64,000 nt of DNA from Kiritimatiellia bacterium (GTDB taxonomy: Bacteria > Verrucomicrobiota > Kiritimatiellia > RFP12 > JAAYLN01). Below are positions 16,956-24,804 of this stretch, piece after piece; positions within the stretch are counted from its first letter, which is position 1, and every line of letters begins with the position of its first letter. The DNA is taken from NCBI GenBank assembly GCA_017962605.1, contig JAGCUY010000180.1, positions 1 through 64,000 of the forward strand, given 5' to 3'. A program made the translations under genes and the position numbers. Under the pieces are notes generated by a model. The model searched no databases and was not told where the DNA came from. It worked only from the letters and a program-made list of their open reading frames with translations.

Positions 16956-17021
16956 AATATATCCTACATTCAGATTTTTTGCAAACCTAGTTTACAAAAA
17001 ATCGGAAGTCTAGTTTACAAA
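16956..17021 (-). promoter_or_regulatory. Promoter and paired repeats of DUF4143 locus 2
   Basis: On the minus strand: -10 TATATT (16956-16961), 17-bp spacer, -35 TTGCAA (16979-16984). Two direct copies of CTAGTTTACAAA (16987-16998 and 17010-17021, 23 bp apart) lie immediately upstream of the -35. The layout parallels loci 1 and 4 although the repeat sequence differs. Confidence 0.6.
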
Positions 17022-17125
17022 TTATCTATTATGTCCGCTGCGCTCACGATGATTGTGAAAAGATTTTCATGCGTGGCAATCCACTCTCTGTTTGGCAAAG
17101 CTGTCGCTGATGTTCTTGGCGAATC

Positions 17126-18193
17126 TCAGGTTCGACGAATGAGCGGCGCGTTGTCGAAGTTGCACGTGTAGCCGATGGCAAGCCTCTGCGAGCGGTCGCA
17201 AAGCCCTTCGCTTCCGCCGACGCCGCCGTGGCCGAAGACGCGCGAGAGGTCGTCCGCCCCGCCCCAAAGCCCGTATCCCATGCCGAAGATCATGTGCCAC
17301 TGCTTCAGCCCCTCGGCATCCGGCACGGGGTCGGACGCATGGCGGCAGGGCTTCAGCGCCCCGTCAAGCGTTTCCTCGCCGACAAGCGGCGCCTGGCCGT
17401 CGAACCCGCAGAGGCGGTTGTAGAACCGCGCGATGCCCCTCGCCGTGGAAACCGCCCACGAACTCGGCAGCAGCGAACGGCGGGCGAGGTCGTCGTTCAT
17501 CGTCTCGAAAGACGCGCTCTTGTAAACCGTGGCGATTCGCCCGACCTCCGCGTCCCCGCAGACGAAGAAGAAGTCGTCCTCGATTCCGGCCGGACGAAGG
17601 ACCAGCTCGCGCAGGAGGTCGTTCGCCGGACGCCCCCAGACCTTTTCGAGAAGTCCTCCCAGCGCCCAGCCGTAGGACTTCGGCATGTAGCGCTGCTTCG
17701 TGCCCGGCTCGATCTCCGGCTCGCACGAGGCGTACCAGTCGAGCATGGCTTTCCAGTCGGCCTCCTCTTGAATGCTCTTGCGGTCAAAGCCAAGTCCCGG
17801 CTTGTTGTCGGGGAGTCCGCTGCGGTAGCCCAGCAGCTCGCGGACGGTCAGCCGCTCCTTGCCGCCGCCCCGGAATTCGGGCCAGTAGTCGGACACGCGC
17901 CTGTCGTATTCCAGCTTGCCGCGCTCGACGCTGCGGTGGACGGCCGTCGCAAGCAGGGGCTTTTCGGTGGAGAAGATGGGGAAGAGGGTGCGGCCGTCGA
18001 TCTTCGCCGCGCCGGGGTCGGTCGCCATCGTTCCCGCCCACACGTCAATGACGCACCTGCCGTCCTTGAAGGCGCAGAACTGCAAGGCGCCCTGCAAGCC
18101 GTCGCGGACGGCAAGGTCCACCAACGCCTGCGCCCTTTCCTGCAATTCGCCAGTCGGACGCGTAGTGGTGATTGGCCTGTTGGTCTTATTCAT
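17126..18193 (-). CDS. Serine hydrolase, beta-lactamase class C family
   Basis: A 355-residue penicillin-binding-protein-like esterase/hydrolase. The catalytic Ser-Lys pair is in FSTEKPLLATA (SxxK). The Tyr motif region reads RYMPKSYGWALGGLLEKV, and FGHGGVGGSEG near the C-terminus supplies the HxG motif. No signal peptide or membrane anchor is visible, so a cytoplasmic esterase rather than a beta-lactamase is likely. It lies between damaged ATPase genes and may be carried along with them. Confidence 0.85.
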   Translation of the reverse strand: MNKTNRPITTTRPTGELQERAQALVDLAVRDGLQGALQFCAFKDGRCVIDVWAGTMATDPGAAKIDGRTLFPIFSTEKPLLATAVHRSVERGKLEYDRRVSDYWPEFRGGGKERLTVRELLGYRSGLPDNKPGLGFDRKSIQEEADWKAMLDWYASCEPEIEPGTKQRYMPKSYGWALGGLLEKVWGRPANDLLRELVLRPAGIEDDFFFVCGDAEVGRIATVYKSASFETMNDDLARRSLLPSSWAVSTARGIARFYNRLCGFDGQAPLVGEETLDGALKPCRHASDPVPDAEGLKQWHMIFGMGYGLWGGADDLSRVFGHGGVGGSEGLCDRSQRLAIGYTCNFDNAPLIRRT

Positions 18194-18253
18194 TGTTTCC
18201 TTTCATCCTCACCCAGGCCGCGTCGCGGGCGGCGACGCAGATGGAACCCCCGA

Positions 18254-18997
18254 TTACTCGCCGAACAAGTCCGCAAGAGTCAACTCGCTTTGGATGTTTC
18301 CGCTATACTTGTTGTGGCAAAGGCCGTTGGATGTAATCATCGTAAGGTGAATCGACCTTCTGGCTCCGCAGACCGCCCGGAAAGCCTCCCTTCGATTAAT
18401 CAGCCTGTCAAGTTCGCTTTTGTCCAGCGAGTATTCGCCATCCGTGTATTTCATTTCGCAAAGATTGACGATGCCGTCCTTGCGGTCAAGAAGCAAGTCT
18501 ATCTGGACGCCTTGGCTGCCTTGCGCCGATCCTCCGCGTTTCTGGCGCCAGGCGTAAACTTCCACCGCGACGCCCGAAATGCCAAGTCTGTCCTTTATCT
18601 GGCGGACATGTTCCAGGCAAAGGCGCTTGAAGGCAAGCCCCCTCCAGGCATGTTTCGCGCCCTCGGAGACCGACGCCGTCCAGTAGTTGCCTGCATGGCG
18701 CCTCTTTTTGGAGACAAACTGCATGTGGAACAGGCTGAAATTGTCCATCAACTGGTAAAGGCTGCCGTTCCTTTCCGCCCCAAGCACATGGTATTTCCGT
18801 ATGAACCCGCATTCTTCCAGCTCTTCCAAGAACCTTGACAAGTCGCCGCCGCTTCCCATCCCTGTCGCGGCGATGATCTCGTCGCGCGTGAGGCCGTCCC
18901 TGCGCCTCCCCAGGGCCAGGACAATGCCCTTGTAAGGTTCAGGGTTCTTGAAAAGCGAGGAATACAGTTCGTCGAATTCGCCACGTAGGCCTATCAT
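18254..18997 (-). CDS. Truncated AAA-type ATPase: C-terminal winged-helix/nuclease-like half only (locus 3)
   Basis: 247 residues that match only the C-terminal half of a common orphan ATPase family: LRGEFDELYSSLFKNPEPYK, a winged helix (LTRDEIIAATGMGSGGDLSR), then a PD-(D/E)XK-like domain (QIDLLLDRKDGIVNLCEMKY). The ~230-residue AAA domain with Walker motifs is missing. A start codon with a strong ribosome-binding site (GAGGAG) and a regulated promoter precede it, so the truncated protein could be expressed. It is either a decaying gene or a domain now used alone. Confidence 0.7.
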   Translation of the reverse strand: MIGLRGEFDELYSSLFKNPEPYKGIVLALGRRRDGLTRDEIIAATGMGSGGDLSRFLEELEECGFIRKYHVLGAERNGSLYQLMDNFSLFHMQFVSKKRRHAGNYWTASVSEGAKHAWRGLAFKRLCLEHVRQIKDRLGISGVAVEVYAWRQKRGGSAQGSQGVQIDLLLDRKDGIVNLCEMKYTDGEYSLDKSELDRLINRREAFRAVCGARRSIHLTMITSNGLCHNKYSGNIQSELTLADLFGE

Positions 18998-19010
18998 TGC
19001 GAACTCCTCT

Positions 19011-19114
19011 TTGACGCTCCAAATTATACCAAAAATTCAAACTTTTGGAGCGTCAAGTAAAAAAATGTTTCGTTTTGCGCTCCAAAACGGCTGTGCTTCG
19101 GCCTGTTTTGGAGC
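19011..19114. promoter_or_regulatory. Paired inverted repeats over the promoter of ATPase locus 3
   Basis: Four copies of GCTCCAAA in alternating orientation form two inverted repeats: TTGACGCTCCAAA (19011-19023) with TTTTGGAGCGTCAA (19043-19056), and GCTCCAAAAC (19079-19088) with GTTTTGGAGC (19105-19114). The two pairs are 63 bp apart. A TATAAT (minus strand, 19023-19028) lies between the arms of the first pair. The only good -35 (TTGACG) lies 22 bp upstream of it, an over-long spacer that might require an activator or DNA distortion. Confidence 0.75.
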
Positions 19115-19522
19115 CTTAAGTCACTTCACGCGGAAAGCGCCGGGAAGCCCGATTTGCCTTGCGTTGTCCGTTGCATTTTGCCGTCCTATTCCCCCGTCCG
19201 CGCCACGGCGACATTGCCCGTTGTCCTTGTACCTACCTGTTGTTTTCTTGTTTCAATAATTGGGATTTGATAAAATTATTGCCAGAAACCCCGCCGGATA
19301 GGCTTCGGCCTATTGTTGCGGCGGGGAATTTTTTATTTTGGGAAACGCGATGAAACCACTCTCTCACTAAAACTCCTCGATGCGGTGCGCGAAGGTGACG
19401 ACATTCACCGACGAGCGGAACTTATTCCCGCCGAACTCGAACTCAAGCACGTCCTCGCCGCCATCTGCAGGTCCTGGATGTTCACGTCCTCGTTCCAGTA
19501 GCGCCAACGCATACCGCACCTC
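19115..19522. other. Gap without a confident gene; promoter-terminator unit inside
   Basis: No clear gene. On the plus strand -35 TTGTTT (19248-19253), 17 bp, -10 TAAAAT (19271-19276) is followed within 15 bp by a strong terminator hairpin (19289-19326). A transcript would be only about 50 nt long. On the minus strand the GH20 frame stays open after its TGA for 51 more codons, to a TAG at 19367-19369 (see findings). Confidence 0.5.
19289..19340 (+). terminator. Rho-independent terminator with TTCG loop
   Basis: Stem CCCCGCCG (19289-19296) pairs with CGGCGGGG (19319-19326). An inner stem TAGGC/GCCTA closes a TTCG tetraloop. It is followed on the plus strand by AATTTTTTATTTT. On the minus strand it could also end the GH20 operon, although only three T residues follow there. 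Confidence 0.7.
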
Positions 19523-21370
19523 TCATTCCATCGGGTGAGCGCTGTATTCAAGTTCCGGGACTTCGCGGGGATGGTCGATTGTCCCGAGAATTGGCGTGAA
19601 GAGAGTCTGCCAGCCATAGCACCAGGCGTCGAACGTCTTCGGAGCCGTGATCTTCACGTGGTTCCACCCCGCCTTCAGCCGCAGCGGCGCCGGCGGCCGC
19701 ATCCAGCAGCACTCGTCGGAGAACGGCGTTTCCGAAACGTTGTTGGATGTCGGCTCTTCGGGGTGGGCGGCGAGGAACTTCAGCCCGGGATGCCTCCACC
19801 GGGGCGGCGGAATCGCGATTCCGTTCACTTCGACCTTTGCCCTCTTCGACGCAGACCACTCGCCATTCTCGGCCAGCGCCCCGCTTTCAAGGGCAATTGA
19901 ACTTCTAGCCCCGGAACGGCCGAAGCACTCAAAGTCTATCCACGCGCCCACGGACTGGTCCCTCGGACTCCTGACCCAAGTCTCCAGCACGGCGACGCCG
20001 GTCGTTTCCCTGATGTAGGCCGTCTTGTCGCCTGGCCCCTGCACCGAGAACCCGTGAATCTGAACGCATCCACCGGGAATGTCTTCTGCAAGGACCTTGC
20101 CCGTGGTCCCGTCCGTAAGTCGCCAGCGCATGTCCGTCCCCCGCACCCAAGCGAAGGGCAGCGGCGAATCGGCAAGCGCCTTGTCGCGCTGCGCGGCGAC
20201 GGCCTTTTCGAAGCGCACGGCCTCGTCGAACTCCGGCGTCCCGGCGGCTGGCATTTTGAAGTGGAATTCAGGGCGGTTCTTCTCTCGCCCATTCCACTGG
20301 AGGTCGGAGAACATGACGACGGCAAGGGCGAAGTTGTTGTTGAGAAGGACATCACCGCCATTGTTCCCCGCCATGTCGTCGTGCCACGAGGCGATGACGG
20401 CGCCGAGCTTGTCGGCATCGGGAATGTCCCATCTGCACGGCTTGGCAAAGAGCGCATAGTTGAGAAACGAGAACGGGGTGTAGTTGCCGAAATACCAGTA
20501 GGCGGTGTCGAAGGCCTTCTCGCCAGAGCCGACGCGCTCGTCACCATTCCAGACCATCTTGACGGATTTGCGCCCGCCGGGGAGCGTCATGTTCTTTCCG
20601 GGCGACCAGCCGACCGGGGTGCGCCCGTTGCGCCACACGGCCTCGGCCCAGGCGGGGCAGAACGAGTCCGGCACCATTTCCTCCGGCGTCCTCGACTCGT
20701 CCGTGCCAAGATGGATGAAAGGCATCTCCTCCGGCGTCGCGAGCGAGCAGAGTTCGTCGATGAGGTCGATGACGACCTCCTTCACCCTCTCCTCGCACAT
20801 GAACTTGAATCCAAGCCCGCGCCGGAAGGCGAGCGAGTGCCCCGGCACGTCCAGTTCCGGCATGACCGTGATTCCGCGCACCTTCGCGTAGTCGAGGACT
20901 TCGCGAAACTGCGCCTGGGTGTAGAACATGCCGTGCTGGCGCCCGAACGCCCACGGGGCCTGGAGCATCGGGTATTTCTTCGACTCAAGCCGCCACCCCC
21001 AGTAGTCCGTGAGGTGCCAGTGGAAGAGGTTCAACTTGTATTTCGCCATCAGGTCGATGACATTTTTGACGGACTCCACGTCGAGGAAGTTGCGCCCGCA
21101 GTCGTGCATGAAGCCGCGCCACGGGAAGGTCGGCCAGTCGCGGATCGTGCAGTCGGGCGGCGTCCCGCCCGAAAGGAGGCGCAGCTGCACAAGGGTCGCC
21201 TCGGCGTGGTGCCGCCCCGCATCGTCCACGGCGGCGATCTCGGCCCTGCCGCCCTTGACGCGGAGCGCGTAGCCGCCCGGCGGCATCCGCTCGGTGGAAA
21301 GAGACCCGTCGGCGGAGGCAAGCGCCTCCTTCGGGCGCGGCAGAAGTTCGTCCAGAGGTTTCATCTCCAT
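19523..21370 (-). CDS. GH20 beta-N-acetylhexosaminidase
   Basis: A 615-residue glycoside hydrolase of family 20, expected to release terminal GlcNAc/GalNAc by substrate-assisted catalysis. Key motifs are GRNFLDVESVK, HWHLTDYWGWRLESKKYP, and the catalytic Asp-Glu pair in FIHLGTDESR. A C-terminal beta-rich region of about 200 residues may be a carbohydrate-binding module. No signal peptide is visible, so the enzyme may act on imported oligosaccharides in the cytoplasm. It is last in the minus-strand cluster after the symporter (15-bp gap). AAGGAGG overlaps the symporter stop, about 20 bp before the chosen ATG, so the exact start is uncertain. Confidence 0.9.
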   Translation of the reverse strand: MEMKPLDELLPRPKEALASADGSLSTERMPPGGYALRVKGGRAEIAAVDDAGRHHAEATLVQLRLLSGGTPPDCTIRDWPTFPWRGFMHDCGRNFLDVESVKNVIDLMAKYKLNLFHWHLTDYWGWRLESKKYPMLQAPWAFGRQHGMFYTQAQFREVLDYAKVRGITVMPELDVPGHSLAFRRGLGFKFMCEERVKEVVIDLIDELCSLATPEEMPFIHLGTDESRTPEEMVPDSFCPAWAEAVWRNGRTPVGWSPGKNMTLPGGRKSVKMVWNGDERVGSGEKAFDTAYWYFGNYTPFSFLNYALFAKPCRWDIPDADKLGAVIASWHDDMAGNNGGDVLLNNNFALAVVMFSDLQWNGREKNRPEFHFKMPAAGTPEFDEAVRFEKAVAAQRDKALADSPLPFAWVRGTDMRWRLTDGTTGKVLAEDIPGGCVQIHGFSVQGPGDKTAYIRETTGVAVLETWVRSPRDQSVGAWIDFECFGRSGARSSIALESGALAENGEWSASKRAKVEVNGIAIPPPRWRHPGLKFLAAHPEEPTSNNVSETPFSDECCWMRPPAPLRLKAGWNHVKITAPKTFDAWCYGWQTLFTPILGTIDHPREVPELEYSAHPME

Positions 21371-21384
21371 AGTTTCATTGATGG

Positions 21385-23778
21385 CTAGTCCTCCTTGCGG
21401 TCGGCCTCTTCAAGTTCCTTCTTGTCGGCGAGAGAGACATTGCCTTCAACTCGCCCGTCATCAAGGTCGTTCGTATCCTTGCGAGCACGGAGGTCGATGA
21501 AAAGCTCACGCAGTCCGACAACGCCGCCGATTCCAAACCACACCGTTGTCACGCATGCCACTAGGCATGGAATTGCGAAGTAGCGGATGATGAAATACCT
21601 GCTCCACCATTTGATTGGCCACGGTCGGAAGTGGTTCCAGACGACGGTGCCTACGAAGCATAACAGGAAGCCGTAGCCGAAACTGTAGAGGAAGACGCCC
21701 CACGCGATGGCCTTATCGCCCCGCGTGTATTCAGGGGTGATGCCGACGAGGTTGGAGAGAATCGTGCGCGGCGTCCAGCGGAATTTCAAGTTGCGTTTCC
21801 GGCCGAGATCGTATTTGCCCCGGTGGAGCATGCGGTCGAGGTTGAATGGCTTGCGGCAGGTGGCAAGCGAGACGGCGACATAGAGGATGACGCACAGCAC
21901 CGAGAGGAAGAAATTGAACTCGATGGCGTTCACAGGGCACTTCACGGCGTCCATCTGCCAGTGGATGTAGGGTTCGAAGGGCGACGACAGCCACCGCAGC
22001 GCGCGGTCGAACGGATCCACGAGACCCGCCTTGGCGATGGCGGGATACACCACATCGGCCCAGCTGCGCTGGACGTAGAGGTAAGCGCCGCTCAGGCAGG
22101 TGCTGGCGCCGAGGGCCGCCCATGCGCCGGCAGTCGTGCCGAAGCGGCTGTAGAGGCCGAATGTCATGATCGCGCCCGCGCCGCCCATCCACATGGCGCA
22201 TGCCAGGGTGTTGAACATCGAGTAGTAGTCCAGCTGCTTCATGTAGTATGAGCCAGCGAGGAAGAAGACGCCAATGCCGATGGCGACAGCGCGGATCATC
22301 CACAGGTGCTGCTTCGGCGTGAAGGGCTTCCTGCGCAGAGGGAGGATAACATCCTGCGCAATGGTAAGCGCGGCGCTGTAGATGCGGGAGTCGTCCGTGG
22401 AGAGCATGGCGAGGAAAAGCAGCAGGGCGAAGAGGCCGAAGAGGCCGTGCGGAAGCAGCTCCCGCATCGTGGCGGAAAGAATGAGCTGGTTGTAGAGCGT
22501 CCGGCATTGCTGGAAGTCATCGTTGGCGCGGCCTTCGGCGTCCACAAGCGCGGCGTTGTCGCACCGGGTTGAAAGTTGAGAAGTTGAAGGTTGAAAGCAG
22601 GAGGCCGCGCCGCCGGTTTTCCGCGCTTCGGCGAGCAGCGCCTGGTGGATTACGTCCAGGAAGGCGGTGTCGAGGTTCTCCATCTGCGAAAGCGGCGGAT
22701 CGACGCCGATTTCATGCACTTGCGGCGGCATGGCGGCAATGGCGGACTTCACGATGTCGCGGGAACGGGGGTCGCTTTTGAAAACGTCGTCTGCAACGCG
22801 CGCGGCCAGCTCCTTGCGGACGGCGCCCGCCTCCGGCGCGAAGCTCCGATGGTTGAGGAATGCGATGAGCGATGCGGCAATGAGGATGTAGAAGACATTG
22901 ATAATCGCGTTGCGCCAGGTGCCAAGAAGCCCTGCCATCTTCTGCTCCTGCGGGTTCTTCGCGGCGGTAGTGTAGCCCGCGCCAATCCAGTTGGCGCGGT
23001 TCATGACCGCCCCGTATGCCGCCACAATCACCAGCGTGAAGATGTTGAAGTCACGCAGGCTGGCGATGTCGTAGGGGTTGATGAAGCTCTCGCCCGCCAC
23101 GCGGTCGGCCATCACCGGCATGATCTCCCGCGTAACCGAGAACTTCCAGAAGAGGAATGCTATGAAGCATGCGAGTACCGGGTAGAGTATCATCCCTTGT
23201 ATTGTGTCCGTAATCACAAGGGCAAGCGTTCCTCCGAAGCAGATAAGCGAGATGGCCAGCGTGAGGAAAAGAACCATCAGCGCGACGAATGTTGAGACTG
23301 GGATGCCGAGGATGTGGAAGACATCCGGGAGGTCGAGCATTTTGATGAAAAATCGCGCGGCGACGGCTGGCATGACCATGTTGGCGACCATCTCCGCAAG
23401 CGACCGCAGCGCCGCCGCCGCGATTCGGAAGCGGCGGCTGTAGCGCATTTCAAGAAACTGTCCGAGGCTCATCGCCCGCGTCTCGCGGAAGCGGTAGGTG
23501 ACGAAGCCCGTCAGCCCCATAACTATGGAGAGCGGTGCGAGGATGCTCCCCCAGAAGCCTACTGAAAAGCCGGTTCTATAGTGGATTTCGATGTAGCTCA
23601 CCAGTCCGATGATCGAGAGGGCGTTCGCCACATCGCCCATCGAGATAACGTAGCGCCCGCACAGTCGCCCCGCCGAGAGAAAGTCCGACACCCCGCGCAC
23701 ATAGCGGCGCGACCGAAGCCCCATCCACATCACGAAGGAGACGGGGAGGATCAGGATAAGCCAGTCGTACCAGATCAT
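21385..23778 (-). CDS. Sodium:solute symporter family transporter
   Basis: A 797-residue integral membrane protein of the SSS family, with a first helix (WYDWLILILPVSFVMWMGLR), GVSDFLSAGRLCGRY and GDVANALSIIGLVSY typical of the family. It is predicted to couple Na+ entry to uptake of a sugar, sialic acid or similar solute. Family members are usually 480-600 residues; this one has a hydrophilic loop of about 110 residues near residues 335-435 and extra C-terminal helices. The loop contains an in-frame heptad DNA repeat (22567-22598). It follows the dehydrogenase by 6 bp and is very likely the importer for the cluster's sugar. Confidence 0.88.
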   Translation of the reverse strand: MIWYDWLILILPVSFVMWMGLRSRRYVRGVSDFLSAGRLCGRYVISMGDVANALSIIGLVSYIEIHYRTGFSVGFWGSILAPLSIVMGLTGFVTYRFRETRAMSLGQFLEMRYSRRFRIAAAALRSLAEMVANMVMPAVAARFFIKMLDLPDVFHILGIPVSTFVALMVLFLTLAISLICFGGTLALVITDTIQGMILYPVLACFIAFLFWKFSVTREIMPVMADRVAGESFINPYDIASLRDFNIFTLVIVAAYGAVMNRANWIGAGYTTAAKNPQEQKMAGLLGTWRNAIINVFYILIAASLIAFLNHRSFAPEAGAVRKELAARVADDVFKSDPRSRDIVKSAIAAMPPQVHEIGVDPPLSQMENLDTAFLDVIHQALLAEARKTGGAASCFQPSTSQLSTRCDNAALVDAEGRANDDFQQCRTLYNQLILSATMRELLPHGLFGLFALLLFLAMLSTDDSRIYSAALTIAQDVILPLRRKPFTPKQHLWMIRAVAIGIGVFFLAGSYYMKQLDYYSMFNTLACAMWMGGAGAIMTFGLYSRFGTTAGAWAALGASTCLSGAYLYVQRSWADVVYPAIAKAGLVDPFDRALRWLSSPFEPYIHWQMDAVKCPVNAIEFNFFLSVLCVILYVAVSLATCRKPFNLDRMLHRGKYDLGRKRNLKFRWTPRTILSNLVGITPEYTRGDKAIAWGVFLYSFGYGFLLCFVGTVVWNHFRPWPIKWWSRYFIIRYFAIPCLVACVTTVWFGIGGVVGLRELFIDLRARKDTNDLDDGRVEGNVSLADKKELEEADRKED
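22567..22598. repeat. Heptad repeat inside the symporter gene
   Basis: Four TTCAACY-type units (minus strand CTTTCAA, CCTTCAA, CTTCTCAA, CTTTCAA) encode FQPSTSQLSTR between two Cys codons. The same repeat is otherwise intergenic (39299-39364, 39500-39537, 46434-46531). It keeps the reading frame and falls in the extra hydrophilic loop. Confidence 0.8.
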
Positions 23779-23784
23779 AGGTCG

Positions 23785-24804
23785 TCAAAACTTCTCAGTC
23801 CAGTCGAACTGCACGGTCGGGAAGGGACCGCCCTGCGCGAGGCGCGTGTAAACGGCGGGGGCATCGGAAATGGGATGGACCCCTTCCACGAATCCCGCCA
23901 TGACGAGGCGTCCGAGTGAGAGCATCCGCAAATAGGCGAGCGCGTCGTCGCGCACCGTCCACCAGCCGGGCGAGGAGTCGTGCGCCGGACGCGCCTGGTT
24001 GTGCGCCCCGACGAGCAAGACGCCGCGCCCGTGAACCTTGCGGTAGAAGTCGATTGCGAACTCAGAACGCCGTGTGCAGCCAAGAAGTGCCACACGCCCG
24101 AAACGCGCGACGGCATCTAGCGCCGTGTCAAGCGCCCTATCGACGCCCGTCACCTCGATAACAACCCGCGCGCCGCCATCTGTTGCGGTCTTCGCCCGCT
24201 CGGCGAAGTCCGGCGCGCTTGGGTCGAGCGCGAGGTCTGCGCCGAGGGCGAGCGCCCGATTGCGTTTTCTCGGCACTGGGTCGGCGGCGATTACTGGCGT
24301 GGCGCCGACTGCGCGCGCAAGCTTGACGGCCAGCTGTCCAAGAAGCCCCTGCCCGACCACAAGGACGCTCTCGCCGAACTCGAACCGGCACTTGCGCAGC
24401 GCCTGCATCGGCATGATTGCGATGTGCGTGAGCGCTCCCGCCTCAAAGGATACGTTCTCCGGCAATGGATAGACGAGGCCTTCGGGACGGCATTGGAGCG
24501 CGCCGTGGTGGCACCAACTCATCGCCACACGGTCTCCGGACTTCACGGAGGCAACGCCTTCGCCGACGGCCTCCACGGTGCCGGCGGCGCTGTAGCCGAG
24601 CTGGCATGGAAAGACGGCGGGGGCGTCCTTGACAGATTGAAGCCCCATGTTCGGTTCGCCGCGAAGAGCGCCGCGCTCCGTTCCGGCGGAGAGGCACGAG
24701 CGCACTGTCCGCACGAGGACTTCGCCCGGCTCCGGCGAAGGGGCTGGCTTGTCGATGACTTCCGCGACACGCGGCGCGGAGAATACGATGTTCGGGTTTT
24801 TCAT
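23785..24804 (-). CDS. Medium-chain dehydrogenase/reductase (zinc-type alcohol dehydrogenase-like)
   Basis: A 339-residue MDR-superfamily NAD(P)-dependent oxidoreductase. An N-terminal GroES-like half (PGEVLVRTVRSCLSAGTERG; GYSAAGTVEAVGEGV) is followed by a Rossmann half (VLVVGQGLLGQLAVKLARAVG). The usual catalytic and structural zinc Cys residues are not obvious, so it may be a zinc-free member. In this context it probably oxidises or reduces a sugar or sugar acid. The start overlaps the aldolase stop (ATGA). Confidence 0.82.
   Translation of the reverse strand: MKNPNIVFSAPRVAEVIDKPAPSPEPGEVLVRTVRSCLSAGTERGALRGEPNMGLQSVKDAPAVFPCQLGYSAAGTVEAVGEGVASVKSGDRVAMSWCHHGALQCRPEGLVYPLPENVSFEAGALTHIAIMPMQALRKCRFEFGESVLVVGQGLLGQLAVKLARAVGATPVIAADPVPRKRNRALALGADLALDPSAPDFAERAKTATDGGARVVIEVTGVDRALDTALDAVARFGRVALLGCTRRSEFAIDFYRKVHGRGVLLVGAHNQARPAHDSSPGWWTVRDDALAYLRMLSLGRLVMAGFVEGVHPISDAPAVYTRLAQGGPFPTVQFDWTEKF

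Noticed and set aside
17228-18838. 536-codon plus-strand frame
   Set aside because: Runs antisense across two unrelated genes (serine hydrolase and truncated ATPase) and their promoter gap.
19523-19525. Selenocysteine readthrough at the GH20 TGA
   Set aside because: GH20 enzymes are not selenoproteins and I see no supporting stem-loop immediately after the codon; mutation or normal termination is simpler.
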